In this document: positions 41,574 through 50,609 of the stretch, one piece after another
Layout of the letters: the number at the start of each line of letters is the position of its first letter
How positions within the stretch are numbered: position 1 is the first letter of the stretch
Assembly: GCF_029714425.1 (NCBI RefSeq)
Contig: NZ_CP121668.1
Coordinates: forward strand, 9,197,501-9,261,500
Length of the DNA stretch: 64,000 nucleotides
Origin: Bradyrhizobium sp. CB2312
Lineage (GTDB): Bacteria > Pseudomonadota > Alphaproteobacteria > Rhizobiales > Xanthobacteraceae
Direction: 5' to 3'
Notes under the pieces: generated by a model
Database searches by the model: none
Told to the model about the DNA's origin: nothing
The model's input: the letters and a program-made list of their open reading frames with translations, nothing else
Made by a program: the position numbers and the translations under genes

Positions 41574-42662
41574 TCAGCTATCAAACACAATCACGCTGCG
41601 CAGCGTTTTGCCGGCTTTCATGTTGGCAAAGCCCTCGTTGATCTCGGAGAGCTTCAGCTTGGCCGAGATCCAGTCCTCCAGGTGCAGCCGGCCGCGCAGG
41701 TAGAAATCGACCAGGCGCGGCATGTCGACGCGAAAATGGTTGGAGCCCATCGAGGAGCCCTGGATCCTGCGCTCGCGCAAGAAGTCGAAACCATGCAGCT
41801 CGATCTTCTGGCCGAACGGGATCATGCCGACGATGGTGGCGGTGCCGCCCGCGGCGAGCATGGCGAAGGCCTGCTCGGCGGTTTCCTTGCGGCCGAGCAC
41901 CTCGAAGGCGTGCTGCACGCCGCCATTGGTGAGGTCGCGCACCTGTTTCACGACGTCGCCGTCGGCGGGATTGATGATGTCGGTCGCGCCCAGCTTGGTC
42001 GCGAGCTGGAGCTTTGCCGGATTGGTATCGATGGCGATGATGCGACCGGCACCGGCGATCTGTGCGCCGTTGATCGCGGCCATGCCGACGCCGCCGCAGC
42101 CGATCACCGCAACTGTCTCCCCCGCCGTCACCTTCGCCGTGTTCACCACCGCGCCGTAGCCGGTGATGACGCCGCAGCCGATCAGCGCGGCGAGGTCGAG
42201 CGGCATCTCTTTCCTGATTTTGACGATCGCGTTCTCGTGCACCAGCATCTGTTCGGCGAAGGACGACAGATTGAGGAACTGGTTCAGCTTCTCCGGCCTG
42301 TTCCACTGCATCCGATTGGACGCGCCCGGCAGCATCTTCACCGTGGTGTCGGTGCAGAGCACGGTGCGGCCCGTGGTGCAATTGTCGCAGGTGCCGCAGA
42401 ACACGGACAGGCACGTGACGACGTGGTCGCCCGGCTTCACATAGGTGACGTCGGAGCCGACCTGTTCGACGATGCCGGCGGATTCGTGACCGAGCACCGC
42501 GGGCAGCGGATGCGGATAGAGGCCTTCCATGAAGTGCAGGTCGGAATGGCAGAGGCCGGCGACCGCGGTGCGGATCAGCACCTCGCGCGGGCCGGGCTTC
42601 GGCAGGCTGACATCCTCGATGACCAGGGGCGTGTTGACTTCATAGAGGACGGCGGCCTTCAT
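41574..42662 (-). CDS. Zinc-dependent alcohol dehydrogenase (MDR family)
   Basis: The 362-residue protein has the catalytic zinc motifs GLCHSDLHFMEG (Cys38-type) and GHESAGIV (His), the four-cysteine structural zinc loop (CGTCDNCTTGRTVLC), and the NAD-binding GCGGVGMAAINGAQ. It resembles class III/NDMA- or S-(hydroxymethyl)-type dehydrogenases and would oxidise an alcohol or aldehyde adduct. The substrate cannot be fixed. GAGGAAAC precedes the ATG. It is followed by a repeat and stands alone on its strand before the acyl-CoA dehydrogenase gene. Confidence 0.93.
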   Translation of the reverse strand: MKAAVLYEVNTPLVIEDVSLPKPGPREVLIRTAVAGLCHSDLHFMEGLYPHPLPAVLGHESAGIVEQVGSDVTYVKPGDHVVTCLSVFCGTCDNCTTGRTVLCTDTTVKMLPGASNRMQWNRPEKLNQFLNLSSFAEQMLVHENAIVKIRKEMPLDLAALIGCGVITGYGAVVNTAKVTAGETVAVIGCGGVGMAAINGAQIAGAGRIIAIDTNPAKLQLATKLGATDIINPADGDVVKQVRDLTNGGVQHAFEVLGRKETAEQAFAMLAAGGTATIVGMIPFGQKIELHGFDFLRERRIQGSSMGSNHFRVDMPRLVDFYLRGRLHLEDWISAKLKLSEINEGFANMKAGKTLRSVIVFDS

Positions 42663-42705
42663 CGGTGTTTCCTCATTGTTATGATTGTCGTTGAGCGGTC
42701 GTTTC

Positions 42706-42866
42706 CACCTCTCCCATAGGGAGAGGTCGGAAGCGCATCGACAGATGCGATTCCGGGTGAGGGGTTCAGGTCTCTCGTTGGAGCGCACCCCCTCACCCGG
42801 ATCGCACTGGACGATGCTTCGCATCGCCAGGAGCGATCCGACCTCTCCCTTCGGGAGAGGCGAGAA
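42706..42866. repeat. Palindromic intergenic repeat, family B, copy 2
   Basis: CCTCTCCCATAGGGAGAGG and a second hairpin CCTCTCCCTTCGGGAGAGG bound the stretch, with GGGTGAGGGG and CCCCCTCACCC inside. It lies between the acyl-CoA dehydrogenase and alcohol dehydrogenase genes. Confidence 0.85.
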
Positions 42867-42872
42867 GAGAGC

Positions 42873-44657
42873 CTACGCTGCCAGAACCAGTTCGCCAACC
42901 TCGCTCATGCCGGCATCGCGATCACCCAGCAGCAGCGCCGCGATCTTCGCCTGCGCCGCATTTTCCGTCAGCCGGAACGGATCGCTCGGCGTCACGCGAT
43001 GGTCGATGACGAGGCGCGACAGCAGCAACCGGCGCGCATCGCCGCGCATTGCGTGGATGCGATGCGCTTCCCAGGCGAGCGCGACGGCGCTGGCGACATG
43101 ATAGAGCAGGCTGGTGGCGCGGCGCGCGTCGGCCTCATTCTCGGATTTGCCCGCGACCTCGCGCGCGAAGCCGACGGCACGACCGGTGAGCCCGCGCAAA
43201 TTGTCGCGCCAGGCCTGCGGCACGGAGACACTGTCATCGAGCCGCGCGTGCAGGTCGGCGGCGAGTGCGGATTCGGCGCCGTGGCGGCCGACGGCGCGAC
43301 GGAGAGCATCAATGGCGACGATATTGCCGGTGCCTTCCCAGACCGAGCCGAGATGCGCGTCGCGCAGCAGGCGCGGCGTCGCGAACTCCTCGATATAGCC
43401 GATGCCGCCGCGCATCTCGAGCGCATCGCCGCAGACCTTTCGCGCATCGCGCGTCGCGCGGAATTTCAGTGTCGGCGTCAGGATGCGCAGAAGCGCCGCA
43501 GCATCCTGGCTGCCGGCTTCCGCGCGGTCCAGCGCGTCAGCGGTGAGAAAGCTCATCGACAGCGCCTGCTCGACCGGCAGCATGATCTTCAGCATCTGCC
43601 GCCGTCCGAGCGGCAGGTCGATGATGCGGCTGCCGAACACCACGCGGTTCTTCGCCACCGTCATGGCGTCATGATAGGCGCGGCGCATCAGCGCGGTGGA
43701 CTTGACGCCGTTGGAGAGCCGCGAGGAGTTCACCATCTCGGCCATCTGCACGAAGCCGCGGTCGAGCTTGCCGACGGCGTAGGCGATCGCGCCTTCCAGC
43801 TTGATCTCACCTGATGCCATCGAGCGGGTGCCGAGCTTGTCCTTCAGGCGCACGATCCGGTAGTGGTTCTGCGCGCCGTCGTCGAGGAAGCGTGGCATCA
43901 GGAACAGGCCGACACCGCGCGTGCCGGGGCCCGCGCCTTCAGGGCGCGCGAGCAGCATCACCACCTTGGCGTCGGCATTCGAGCAGAACCATTTCTCGCC
44001 GTAGAGCCGCCAATGGTCGCCTTCCTGCACCGCGCGCGTCGTCAGCGTGCCGACATCGGAGCCGCCCTCCTTCTCGGTCATGAACTGGCCGCCTTGCGTC
44101 AGCTTGCTCATGTCGGTCGAGGTCAGGCCGTCGAGATACTTTGCTTTCAGCGCCTCGTCGCCGAAAGTTGCGAGCAGCTTGGCGCAGCCGTCGGTGACGT
44201 TGATCGGGCAGCCCATGCCGAATTCGGTCTGGTTGAACAGGATGGTGAAGGCGTGCTTGGCGACGACAGGATATTTGTCCGGCCAGCCCATGATGCCCTT
44301 GCGGATCGAGAGCGCGTGGATGCCGAACTCGCCGAATGCGGCGTTCTCCAGCTCGCGATAGGCCGGGTGATATTCGATCCACTGCACGTCGCGGCCGAAC
44401 TTGTCGCGCTGGTGCAGCACCGGCGTGTGCCTGTCGGCCAGCCGCGCGCATTCGTCGAGATGACCGCCGGCGAGCTCGCCGAGGCGGTCGAGATGCGGCT
44501 CGATGTGGCGGAACAGATTGTCCGGCAGATGGATGCGTAAAAGGTCCGTCAACGCGGGATCGGCGCGGTAGAAATTCATGCCCGTGGTATCGGGCGCCAG
44601 CAGGCCCGATGGCTCGGCCGCGACATGTTTCGGCTGCGCTGTGACCGGCTTGGGCAT
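42873..44657 (-). CDS. Acyl-CoA dehydrogenase family protein (AidB-like)
   Basis: The 594-residue protein has the acyl-CoA dehydrogenase middle and C-terminal domains: QFMTEKEGGSDVGTLTT (FAD/substrate signature), KLGTRSMASGEI, and RDARKVCGDALEMRGGIGYI with EGTGNIVAIDALRR. The length and the N-terminal extension resemble the AidB/FadE-like group with about 540-600 residues. It would oxidise an acyl-CoA or act as an AidB-type flavoprotein. It is divergent from an SDR and enoyl-CoA hydratase pair. Confidence 0.9.
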   Translation of the reverse strand: MPKPVTAQPKHVAAEPSGLLAPDTTGMNFYRADPALTDLLRIHLPDNLFRHIEPHLDRLGELAGGHLDECARLADRHTPVLHQRDKFGRDVQWIEYHPAYRELENAAFGEFGIHALSIRKGIMGWPDKYPVVAKHAFTILFNQTEFGMGCPINVTDGCAKLLATFGDEALKAKYLDGLTSTDMSKLTQGGQFMTEKEGGSDVGTLTTRAVQEGDHWRLYGEKWFCSNADAKVVMLLARPEGAGPGTRGVGLFLMPRFLDDGAQNHYRIVRLKDKLGTRSMASGEIKLEGAIAYAVGKLDRGFVQMAEMVNSSRLSNGVKSTALMRRAYHDAMTVAKNRVVFGSRIIDLPLGRRQMLKIMLPVEQALSMSFLTADALDRAEAGSQDAAALLRILTPTLKFRATRDARKVCGDALEMRGGIGYIEEFATPRLLRDAHLGSVWEGTGNIVAIDALRRAVGRHGAESALAADLHARLDDSVSVPQAWRDNLRGLTGRAVGFAREVAGKSENEADARRATSLLYHVASAVALAWEAHRIHAMRGDARRLLLSRLVIDHRVTPSDPFRLTENAAQAKIAALLLGDRDAGMSEVGELVLAA

Positions 44658-44879
44658 GATCGTCCTCTTCGTTTCCGCCCGGCGGCAATTCTTATCGCTT
44701 GCCGCTTTGGATGATGTCGATCATGCTCCGATCGCAAAGGCGGATAAAGCCGCAAATTGTCAGGGAGGCATGATCGCCGTGAAGGAGCAATTCGCTCTGC
44801 GGAATTGTGATCGACCCGTCTGGTCGTCCGCGCAGGCCATGCATAGATCAGCGGCGTCCCGTCCCCGAGAGATCACCCC

Positions 44880-45581
44880 ATGGAACACCCGAAATACAAG
44901 ATCGCGCTCATCGTCGGTGCCGGCGAAGGCCTGAGCGCCTCGCTGGCGCGGCTGTTGTCCGCGCAAGGCATCCGCGTCGCGCTGGCCGCGCGCAAGGTCG
45001 AGAAGCTGGGCGCGCTCTGCACCGAGACCGGCGCGAAAGCCTATGCCTGCAACGCGACCGAGCCTGACGAGGTCGAGCGCCTGTTCGGCCTCGTCGAACG
45101 CGAGATCGGCACGCCCGACCTCGTCGTCTACAATGCCTCTGGCCGCTCGCGCGGCCCCTTCGTCGATCTCGTGCCGGCCGAGGTCGCGAACGCGATCGCG
45201 GTCAGCGCCTATGGCGGCTTCCTGGTGGCGCAGCAGGCGGCAAAACGCATGCTGCCGAACAAGCACGGCGCGATCCTGTTCACAGGCGCTTCGGCGAGCG
45301 TCAAGGGCTACGCGCAATCCGCGCCGTTCGCGATGGGCAAGTTCGCGCTGCGCGGCCTCGCGCAGAGCCTGGCGCGCGAATTGTCGCCGCAGGGCATCCA
45401 CATCGCGCATTTCGTGATCGACGGCGGCATCCGCAGCGCGGCGCGGACTGAACCTGCCGACAAGCCGGATTCGATGCTCGATCCCGACGCGATCGCGGAG
45501 AGCTACTGGAACGTGCTGCAACAGCCGCGCAGCGCCTGGAGCTGGGAGATCGAGCTGCGGCCCTGGGTGGAGAAGTTTTAA
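44880..45581 (+). CDS. SDR-family protein with Phe in place of the catalytic Tyr
   Basis: The 233-residue protein has GAGEGLSASLARLL at the cofactor loop, YNASGRSRG in place of NNAG, and FTGASASVKGYAQSAPFAMGK, in which FxxxK (FAMGK) stands where YxxxK is expected. Loss of the Tyr hydroxyl removes the usual proton donor, so the activity is doubtful or altered. A subgroup of SDRs with this change is known. It precedes the enoyl-CoA hydratase gene on the same strand, with a family C repeat between. Confidence 0.85.
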   Translation: MEHPKYKIALIVGAGEGLSASLARLLSAQGIRVALAARKVEKLGALCTETGAKAYACNATEPDEVERLFGLVEREIGTPDLVVYNASGRSRGPFVDLVPAEVANAIAVSAYGGFLVAQQAAKRMLPNKHGAILFTGASASVKGYAQSAPFAMGKFALRGLAQSLARELSPQGIHIAHFVIDGGIRSAARTEPADKPDSMLDPDAIAESYWNVLQQPRSAWSWEIELRPWVEKF

Positions 45582-45616
45582 ATTGAGTTTGTCATTCAGG
45601 GGCGATGCGAAGCTGC

Positions 45617-45705
45617 CGTAGGGTGGGCAAAGGCGCGTAGCGCCGTGCCCACGATCTCGAACTTAAGAACCAATGGTGGGCACGCTGCGCTTTGCCCACC
45701 CTACG
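45617..45705. repeat. Palindromic intergenic repeat, family C, copy 3
   Basis: CGTAGGGTGGGCAAAGGCGC and TGCGCTTTGCCCACCCTACG at the ends, with CGTGCCCAC and GTGGGCACG inside. It lies directly before the enoyl-CoA hydratase ribosome site. Confidence 0.93.
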
Positions 45706-45721
45706 AGAGCAGGGAGGAACA

Positions 45722-46552
45722 ATGAGCAGCGAAACCACCATCGACACCGGCACCAACGAACTCCTCTGCGTCATCCGCGACCGCGTCGCCGTGATCACGC
45801 TGAACCGGCCGGAGGCGCGCAACTCGCTGTCGGACACGCTGACGCCGGCACTGCGGACGATGATCCGCACCTGCGGCGAAAGCCCTGATGTCGGCGCGCT
45901 GCTGCTCACCGGGGCGGACGAGGCGTTCTGCGCCGGCGGCAACGTCAAGGGCATGGGCGCGCATCGCGATCCGAAGAAGCTAGAAATGTCGTTCGACGAC
46001 AAGGTCGCCGATCTCCAGGAGCGGCAGCGGCTGCTCACCGGCGCGCTAGTGTCGGTACGCAAGCCGACCATCGCCGCCCTGCCCGGCCCCGCGGTTGGCG
46101 CGGGGCTCGCCATCGCGATGGCTTGCGACATCCGCATCGCCGCGCAATCGGCGTTTGTCACCACCGGCTATGCCCGGGTCGCGCTGTCCGGTGACTACGG
46201 CATCGCCTGGCTGCTGACACGGCTGGTCGGTACCTCGCGTGCGCGCGAATTGATGTTCACCGGCGACCGCGTCGATGCCGCGCGGGCCGAGGCGATCGGC
46301 CTCGTCAACCGCGTCGTGCCCGACGACCAGCTGCAGGCCGAGGCCTTCGCGCTGGCAAAGTCGCTCGCCGAAGGCCCGCGCCTCGCGCTGCGCTACATGA
46401 AGGACAATCTCGACGAGGCCCTGCTGTTCGACTTCGAGACCGCCAGGGATCATGAGGCCGAACGGCTGATCCGCCTCACCACGACCGCCGATCACAAGGA
46501 GGCGGTGCAGGCGTTCATCGAGAAGCGCAAGGCGGTGTTCACGGGAAAGTAG
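45722..46552 (+). CDS. Enoyl-CoA hydratase/isomerase family protein
   Basis: The 276-residue protein has the crotonase signatures GADEAFCAGGNVKGMG (oxyanion pocket) and PGPAVGAGLAIAMACDIRIA, then ALSGDYGIAWLLTRLVG. It would hydrate, isomerise or cleave an acyl-CoA. The acidic residue in LSGDYG fits the isomerase/hydratase group. GGGAGGAAC precedes the ATG at 45722. Together with the acyl-CoA dehydrogenase and SDR nearby it suggests an acyl-CoA pathway, but the substrate is unknown. Confidence 0.92.
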   Translation: MSSETTIDTGTNELLCVIRDRVAVITLNRPEARNSLSDTLTPALRTMIRTCGESPDVGALLLTGADEAFCAGGNVKGMGAHRDPKKLEMSFDDKVADLQERQRLLTGALVSVRKPTIAALPGPAVGAGLAIAMACDIRIAAQSAFVTTGYARVALSGDYGIAWLLTRLVGTSRARELMFTGDRVDAARAEAIGLVNRVVPDDQLQAEAFALAKSLAEGPRLALRYMKDNLDEALLFDFETARDHEAERLIRLTTTADHKEAVQAFIEKRKAVFTGK

Positions 46553-46562
46553 CGCGTTATCC

Positions 46563-46648
46563 GTAGCCCGGATGAAGCGCAGCGTAATCCGGGACGGTCC
46601 GCGATGGCGGCACGAATCCCGGATTGCGCTTCGCTCCATCCGGGCTAC
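46563..46648. repeat. Palindromic intergenic repeat of GTAGCCCGG type
   Basis: GTAGCCCGGATGAAGCGCAG and TGCGCTTCGCTCCATCCGGGC are near inverses, with AATCCGGGA and TCCCGGATT further in. Single copy in this window, lying between the convergent enoyl-CoA hydratase and LysR genes. Confidence 0.9.
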
Positions 46649-47535
46649 CCCGCAGGCGCCCGCGCGAAATCCACGAACGCGCGCAGCGCGGCCGGCAATT
46701 GGCGACGGCTCGGATAGTACAGGAAGAAGCCGGGATAGGCCGGGCACCAGTCGGCGAGCACGCGCATTAGCTTGCGTTTCGCCAGCAACGCTTCGACCTG
46801 CTGCTCGAAGACATAGGCGAGGCCGGCGCCGTCGAGCGCGGCATCGACCATCAGGTCCTGGTCGTTCATCGTCAGCGGGCCGGTGACGTCGATGGCGAGC
46901 TCGATGCCGCCGCGCTCGAACTCCCAGTGATAGAGCGCGCCTGACGTGAAGCGGTAGCGGATGCAGGGCAGGTTTTTCAGGTCGTGCGGCGTGCCTGGGG
47001 CCTTGTGCGATTTGAAGAAGGCGGGCGAGCCGACCACGGCGAAGCGGTGCCGGGGGCCGATCGGCACCGCGATCATGTCGGCGGCGATCGTCTCGCCGAA
47101 GCGCACGCCGGCATCGAAGCCGGCCGCGACCATGTCGATCAGGGCATCGTTGATGACGAGCTCGACGCTGACGTCGGGGAATTCCTTCAGGAAGCGCGTC
47201 ACAATCGGCAGCAGCACGAGCTGCGCCGACTGGCGCGCGGCGGTGAAGCGCAGCGTCCCGGTGGGCTTGCCGCGGAAATTGTTGAGGTCTTCCAGCGCAT
47301 CGTCGATATCGCGGAAGGCCGGCGTGATGCGGGCGAATAACCGCTCGCCGGCCTCGGTCAGCGCCACGCTGCGGGTGGTGCGATTCACCAGCCGCAGACC
47401 CAGCCGCTCCTCGATATTGCGCAAGCCGTGCGACAGCGCCGACGGCGTGACGCCGAGCTCGGTCGCCGCCGCGCGAAAACTGCGGTGGCGGGCAATGGCG
47501 AGGAAGGTCGCGAGGTCGGACGGGTCGATCCGCAT
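46645..47535 (-). CDS. LysR-family transcriptional regulator
   Basis: The 296-residue protein has the LysR helix-turn-helix at 1-65 (RSFRAAATELGVTPSALSHGLRNIEE) and a substrate-binding domain (about 90-290). It is divergent from an SDR gene (start 47655), and the gap carries an ATAGC-N11-GCTAT site, so it most likely controls that SDR. The inducer is unknown. No clear ribosome site is seen before the ATG at 47535. Confidence 0.93.
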   Translation of the reverse strand: MRIDPSDLATFLAIARHRSFRAAATELGVTPSALSHGLRNIEERLGLRLVNRTTRSVALTEAGERLFARITPAFRDIDDALEDLNNFRGKPTGTLRFTAARQSAQLVLLPIVTRFLKEFPDVSVELVINDALIDMVAAGFDAGVRFGETIAADMIAVPIGPRHRFAVVGSPAFFKSHKAPGTPHDLKNLPCIRYRFTSGALYHWEFERGGIELAIDVTGPLTMNDQDLMVDAALDGAGLAYVFEQQVEALLAKRKLMRVLADWCPAYPGFFLYYPSRRQLPAALRAFVDFARAPAG

Positions 47536-47567
47536 TGATGAATTTCACTCAACAGCTCGCAAAATAT

Positions 47568-47588
47568 ATAGCGGATTATCTCAGCTAT
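47568..47588. promoter_or_regulatory. Probable LysR-type operator
   Basis: ATAGC (47568-47572), eleven bases, GCTAT (47584-47588): a T-N11-A palindrome, the usual LysR box, in the divergent gap between the LysR gene (start 47535) and the SDR gene (start 47655). Confidence 0.7.
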
Positions 47589-47654
47589 GGCGAGCCGCTA
47601 CACCTTGCCCATCGGCTTCGGCAATCGCCGGGCCCAAATGGAAAGAGCAACACC

Positions 47655-48497
47655 ATGCGTGTCTGGTTCATCACAGGAGCATCCCGCGGATTTGGCGCAC
47701 TGATCGCCGAGGCAGCCTTGAAGGCCGGCGATGCCGTGGTCGCGACCGCGCGCGATTCGTCGACCGTCACCGCACGGCTCGGCAGCCACGAGCGGCTGCT
47801 CGCCACCCGGCTCGACGTCACCAGCGAGGCCGAAGCGCATGAGGCCGCCGGCCAGGCCGTGGAGAAGTTCGGCCGCATCGACATCCTCGTCAACAATGCC
47901 GGCTACGGCCTGCTCGGCGCGATCGAGGAGGCCAGCAACGCGGAAACGCAAAAGCTGTTCAGCACGAACGTGTTCGGCCTGCTCGGTGTCACCCGCGCGG
48001 TGCTGCCGCATATGCGCCGCCAGCGCGCGGGCCACGTCATCAACATCTCGTCGGTCGGCGGCTACGCCGGCTATCCCGGCTGGGGCGTTTATGGCGCGAC
48101 CAAGTTCGCGGTCGAAGGCATCAGCGAAGCGCTGGCCGGCGAAGTCGCGCCGCTCGGCATCAAGGTCACCGTGGTCGAGCCCGGCTTTTTCCGCACCGAC
48201 TTCCTCGACGAGACCTCGCTGTCGCGCACCGCGCAGGTGATCGACGATTATCATGAGAGCGTCGGCAAGACCCGCGCGCACGCGGCCGACGTCAATGGCG
48301 GCCAGCGCGGCGATCCGCGCAAGCTGGCGCAGGCCTTCCTGAAGCTGGTCGATGCGAAGAATCCGCCGCTGCGGCTGCCGCTCGGCAGCGACACCGTGGA
48401 GCGGATCGAAGCCAAGAACACGTTCGTGGCGCGGGAGCTGGCAGGATGGCGGTCGGTCGCGACCTCGACCGATTTCACCGACGACGCTGCAAAGTAA
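47655..48497 (+). CDS. Short-chain dehydrogenase/reductase
   Basis: The 280-residue protein starts MRVWFITGASRGFGALIAE and has NNAGYGLLG, catalytic Ser in ISSVGGYAG and YGATK (YxxxK). The C-terminal part (VVEPGFFRTDFLDETSL) resembles bacterial oxidoreductases of the retinol-dehydrogenase/short-chain type. The substrate is unknown. The ATG at 47655 follows GGAAAGAG; the frame is open upstream to 47535. It is divergent from its probable LysR regulator. Confidence 0.92.
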   Translation: MRVWFITGASRGFGALIAEAALKAGDAVVATARDSSTVTARLGSHERLLATRLDVTSEAEAHEAAGQAVEKFGRIDILVNNAGYGLLGAIEEASNAETQKLFSTNVFGLLGVTRAVLPHMRRQRAGHVINISSVGGYAGYPGWGVYGATKFAVEGISEALAGEVAPLGIKVTVVEPGFFRTDFLDETSLSRTAQVIDDYHESVGKTRAHAADVNGGQRGDPRKLAQAFLKLVDAKNPPLRLPLGSDTVERIEAKNTFVARELAGWRSVATSTDFTDDAAK

Positions 48498-48502
48498 AGG
48501 CA

Positions 48503-48537
48503 AAAAAACGCCCGGCGCTGGCTTGGCCAGGCCGGGC
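48503..48537 (-). terminator. Rho-independent terminator of the GNAT gene
   Basis: GCCCGGC (48510-48516), one bulged G, CTGGC, loop TTG, GCCAG, GCCGGGC (48531-48537) form a 12-bp stem. On the minus strand it is followed by seven T (complement of AAAAAAA, 48503-48508 region). It serves the gene ending at 48549 and could also slow the convergent SDR transcript. Confidence 0.9.
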
Positions 48538-48548
48538 TCGGAGTGGTG

Positions 48549-49172
48549 TCAGGCCGAGGCTGAGGGGTTATCGGCCTGACGGGAAAGAGCAGCGAGGCGC
48601 CAGCTCGCGCAGGGAATGTCCTTCGGCGCGACGTTGATCTCCTTGTCGAAGCGCACCAGCTTCCAGTCGTCGGGATGGTTGACGAAGGCAAAGCCGGATT
48701 TGCGCGCGAGCGCGATCATGCTCTCGTTGGAGCGCAGCGTGTCGCCGAACATGTGCTCGGCGCCGAGCGCGGCGGCACGGCATTCGAGATTCTTCATCAG
48801 CGCAGTGGCGATGCCATGGCCCTGCCAGCGATCGTCGACCGACAGGCCGAACTCGAGCGTCGAGGTCTCGGCATGGAAGGCATAGCGGGCCTCGGCGACG
48901 ATGGTCTCGAAACCGTCGACCATCTTGGTCGCGACCACCGTGAATCGTTCGTGCGCTCCAACGTCGAGGAATTCGCTCAGCAGGCCCTTCGGCAATTCGC
49001 TGATCGCGCCGAAGAATCGGTTGTAGCGCGAGCGGGTCGTGAGCGAGCGGAAATAGTGCTGAAGCTCCTCGGTGTCGCGCGGCTCGACGAAGCGAACGTC
49101 GACCACCTCGCCGTTACGCGTGCGCAGCGTGTCCGAATGTTGATTCAGGTCTTCCAGGCGAAGCGTGCTCAT
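48549..49172 (-). CDS. GNAT-family N-acetyltransferase
   Basis: The 207-residue protein starts MSTLRLEDLNQHSDTLRT and has a GNAT domain (about 25-175): VRFVEPRDTEELQHYFRSL, GLSVDDRWQGHGIATALM with the acetyl-CoA loop (RxxGxGxA as RWQGHGIA), then SNESMIALARKSGF. It transfers an acetyl group to an unknown acceptor. The ATG at 49172 is preceded by a GGGGGC stretch. A DUF1127 gene lies upstream on the same strand. Confidence 0.88.
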   Translation of the reverse strand: MSTLRLEDLNQHSDTLRTRNGEVVDVRFVEPRDTEELQHYFRSLTTRSRYNRFFGAISELPKGLLSEFLDVGAHERFTVVATKMVDGFETIVAEARYAFHAETSTLEFGLSVDDRWQGHGIATALMKNLECRAAALGAEHMFGDTLRSNESMIALARKSGFAFVNHPDDWKLVRFDKEINVAPKDIPCASWRLAALSRQADNPSASA

Positions 49173-49252
49173 GACACATGCCCCCAAAGGGACCAGAGGA
49201 AGAAGGGACCGCCGGCGCCCCCACAGTCAGGCGGCGCCGGCCTGGCGGCCTA

Positions 49253-49456
49253 TCAGGCCCGCCAGAAGGGTTTCTCAGCCTCGTAGGCAATGTCGGACCA
49301 CGACAGCCCGACGTCGTGGAGGTCGCGGGCGGTCCAGTTGGTGAGCTCGCGCCGGGTCCGGTAGCGCTCGTGCCAGACGTGAAGCGTCTCGCCGATCTGC
49401 TGGATCAGGCCGGGTGCATGATGATTTGTCATCGAATTGTCGGTCAGCGTAGACAT
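49253..49456 (-). CDS. DUF1127 small protein
   Basis: The 67-residue protein has the C-terminal DUF1127 motif: WHERYRTRRELTNWTARDL and HDVGLSWSDIAYEAEKPFW. Such short Arg-rich proteins are widespread in alphaproteobacteria; some bind RNA and affect phosphate or carbon metabolism, but the role here is unknown. GGAGCTGAAA precedes the ATG at 49456. It is divergent from a LysR regulator and lies 80 bases before the GNAT gene on the same strand. Confidence 0.88.
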   Translation of the reverse strand: MSTLTDNSMTNHHAPGLIQQIGETLHVWHERYRTRRELTNWTARDLHDVGLSWSDIAYEAEKPFWRA

Positions 49457-49534
49457 TTTCAGCTCCTCGAGCTAACTTAACCGCTAATATCTGCCTCCCG
49501 ACGCGCTGCGACAAACGACAATTTGTACCTTTTC

Positions 49535-49553
49535 GCATGAAATAAGCTCATGC
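49535..49553. promoter_or_regulatory. Probable LysR-type operator
   Basis: GCATGA (49535-49540), seven bases, TCATGC (49548-49553), giving T-N11-A (T49538, A49550). It lies 13 bases before the LysR start and in the gap to the DUF1127 gene, suggesting autoregulation. Confidence 0.6.
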
Positions 49554-49566
49554 ATCCTGCTGCCAA

Positions 49567-50466
49567 ATGACTGCCAGATTGCCTTCCCTGAACGGATTGC
49601 GGGCGTTTGAGGCCGCTGCGCGCCATCTCAGCTTCACGCTGGCGGCGTCGGAGCTGAACGTGACCCAGACCGCGATCAGCCATCAGATCCGGCGGCTCGA
49701 GGAGGAGCTCGGCATCCGCCTGTTCATCCGGCAGAACCGCGCGCTGGCGCTGACGCCGGAGGCGCGCGACTACCTCCCGGGCGTCCGCGCCGCCTTCAAC
49801 GACCTGCGTCTTGCCACCGACCGCCTGCTGCGCAAGGACGACGACAAGGTGCTGACGGTCTCGACCTTGGCATCGCTCGCCGCCAAATGGCTGCTGCCGC
49901 GGCTGACCGATTTCCAGGAGCAGCATCCCGGCATCGACGTCCGGATCACGACATCGACGAGCCTCGTCGACTTCCAGCGCGACAACGTCGATGCCGCGAT
50001 CCGCTACGGCCGCGGGCAATGGCCGGGCCTACGCGCCGACTGGCTGATGGCCGACGAGTTGTTTCCGGTGTGCAGCCCGTCACTGCTGCGCGGCGACAAG
50101 CCGCTGCGCCAGCCCGAGGATCTGCGCGGCTATCCGCTGCTGCACACCTCCAACGCCAACAGCGACGATTGGCGGCTGTGGCTGACCGCGGCTGGCCTGC
50201 CGGCCGATATCGCGCGGCAGCCCGGCATCACCTTCGACATGATCTTCATGACCATCCAGGCCGCGATCGACGGCATTGGCGTTGCGATGGGGCGGACCTC
50301 CTACGTCCAGGACGACATCGCCAAGGGCCGGCTGGTCGTCCCCTTCAAGATCGCGCTGCCAGCCGATGCCGGCTTCTACCTGGTTGCGCCGGAGGGCCGC
50401 CGCGAGGCGCCGAAGCTTGCCGCCTTCCGCCAATGGCTGGTCGCTGCAACGCAAAATAAAGCCTGA
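49567..50466 (+). CDS. LysR-family regulator (GcvA type)
   Basis: The 299-residue protein begins MTARLPSLNGLRAFEAAARH and has the GcvA-type N terminus (LSFTLAASELNVTQTAISHQ, helix-turn-helix about 20-45) and a C-terminal effector domain. The length and the motif DAAIRYGRGQWPGL match the GcvA/AmpR-like subgroup. Targets are unknown; the divergent DUF1127 gene and the downstream MFS gene are candidates. The start overlaps a weak site only. Confidence 0.92.
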   Translation: MTARLPSLNGLRAFEAAARHLSFTLAASELNVTQTAISHQIRRLEEELGIRLFIRQNRALALTPEARDYLPGVRAAFNDLRLATDRLLRKDDDKVLTVSTLASLAAKWLLPRLTDFQEQHPGIDVRITTSTSLVDFQRDNVDAAIRYGRGQWPGLRADWLMADELFPVCSPSLLRGDKPLRQPEDLRGYPLLHTSNANSDDWRLWLTAAGLPADIARQPGITFDMIFMTIQAAIDGIGVAMGRTSYVQDDIAKGRLVVPFKIALPADAGFYLVAPEGRREAPKLAAFRQWLVAATQNKA

Positions 50467-50609
50467 AAAATCATCAGCTTCCGCGGCAAATTCAATTGAC
50501 TCGCAGCCCCTCGCGCGGGAAGGGGTAAGACAGATTGTCGCAGCATCAATCTGTCGCCTTGCCGTGAAATGAGTTCCGGTCCGGCCACGTCTCGAAGGGG
50601 AGCAACGCC

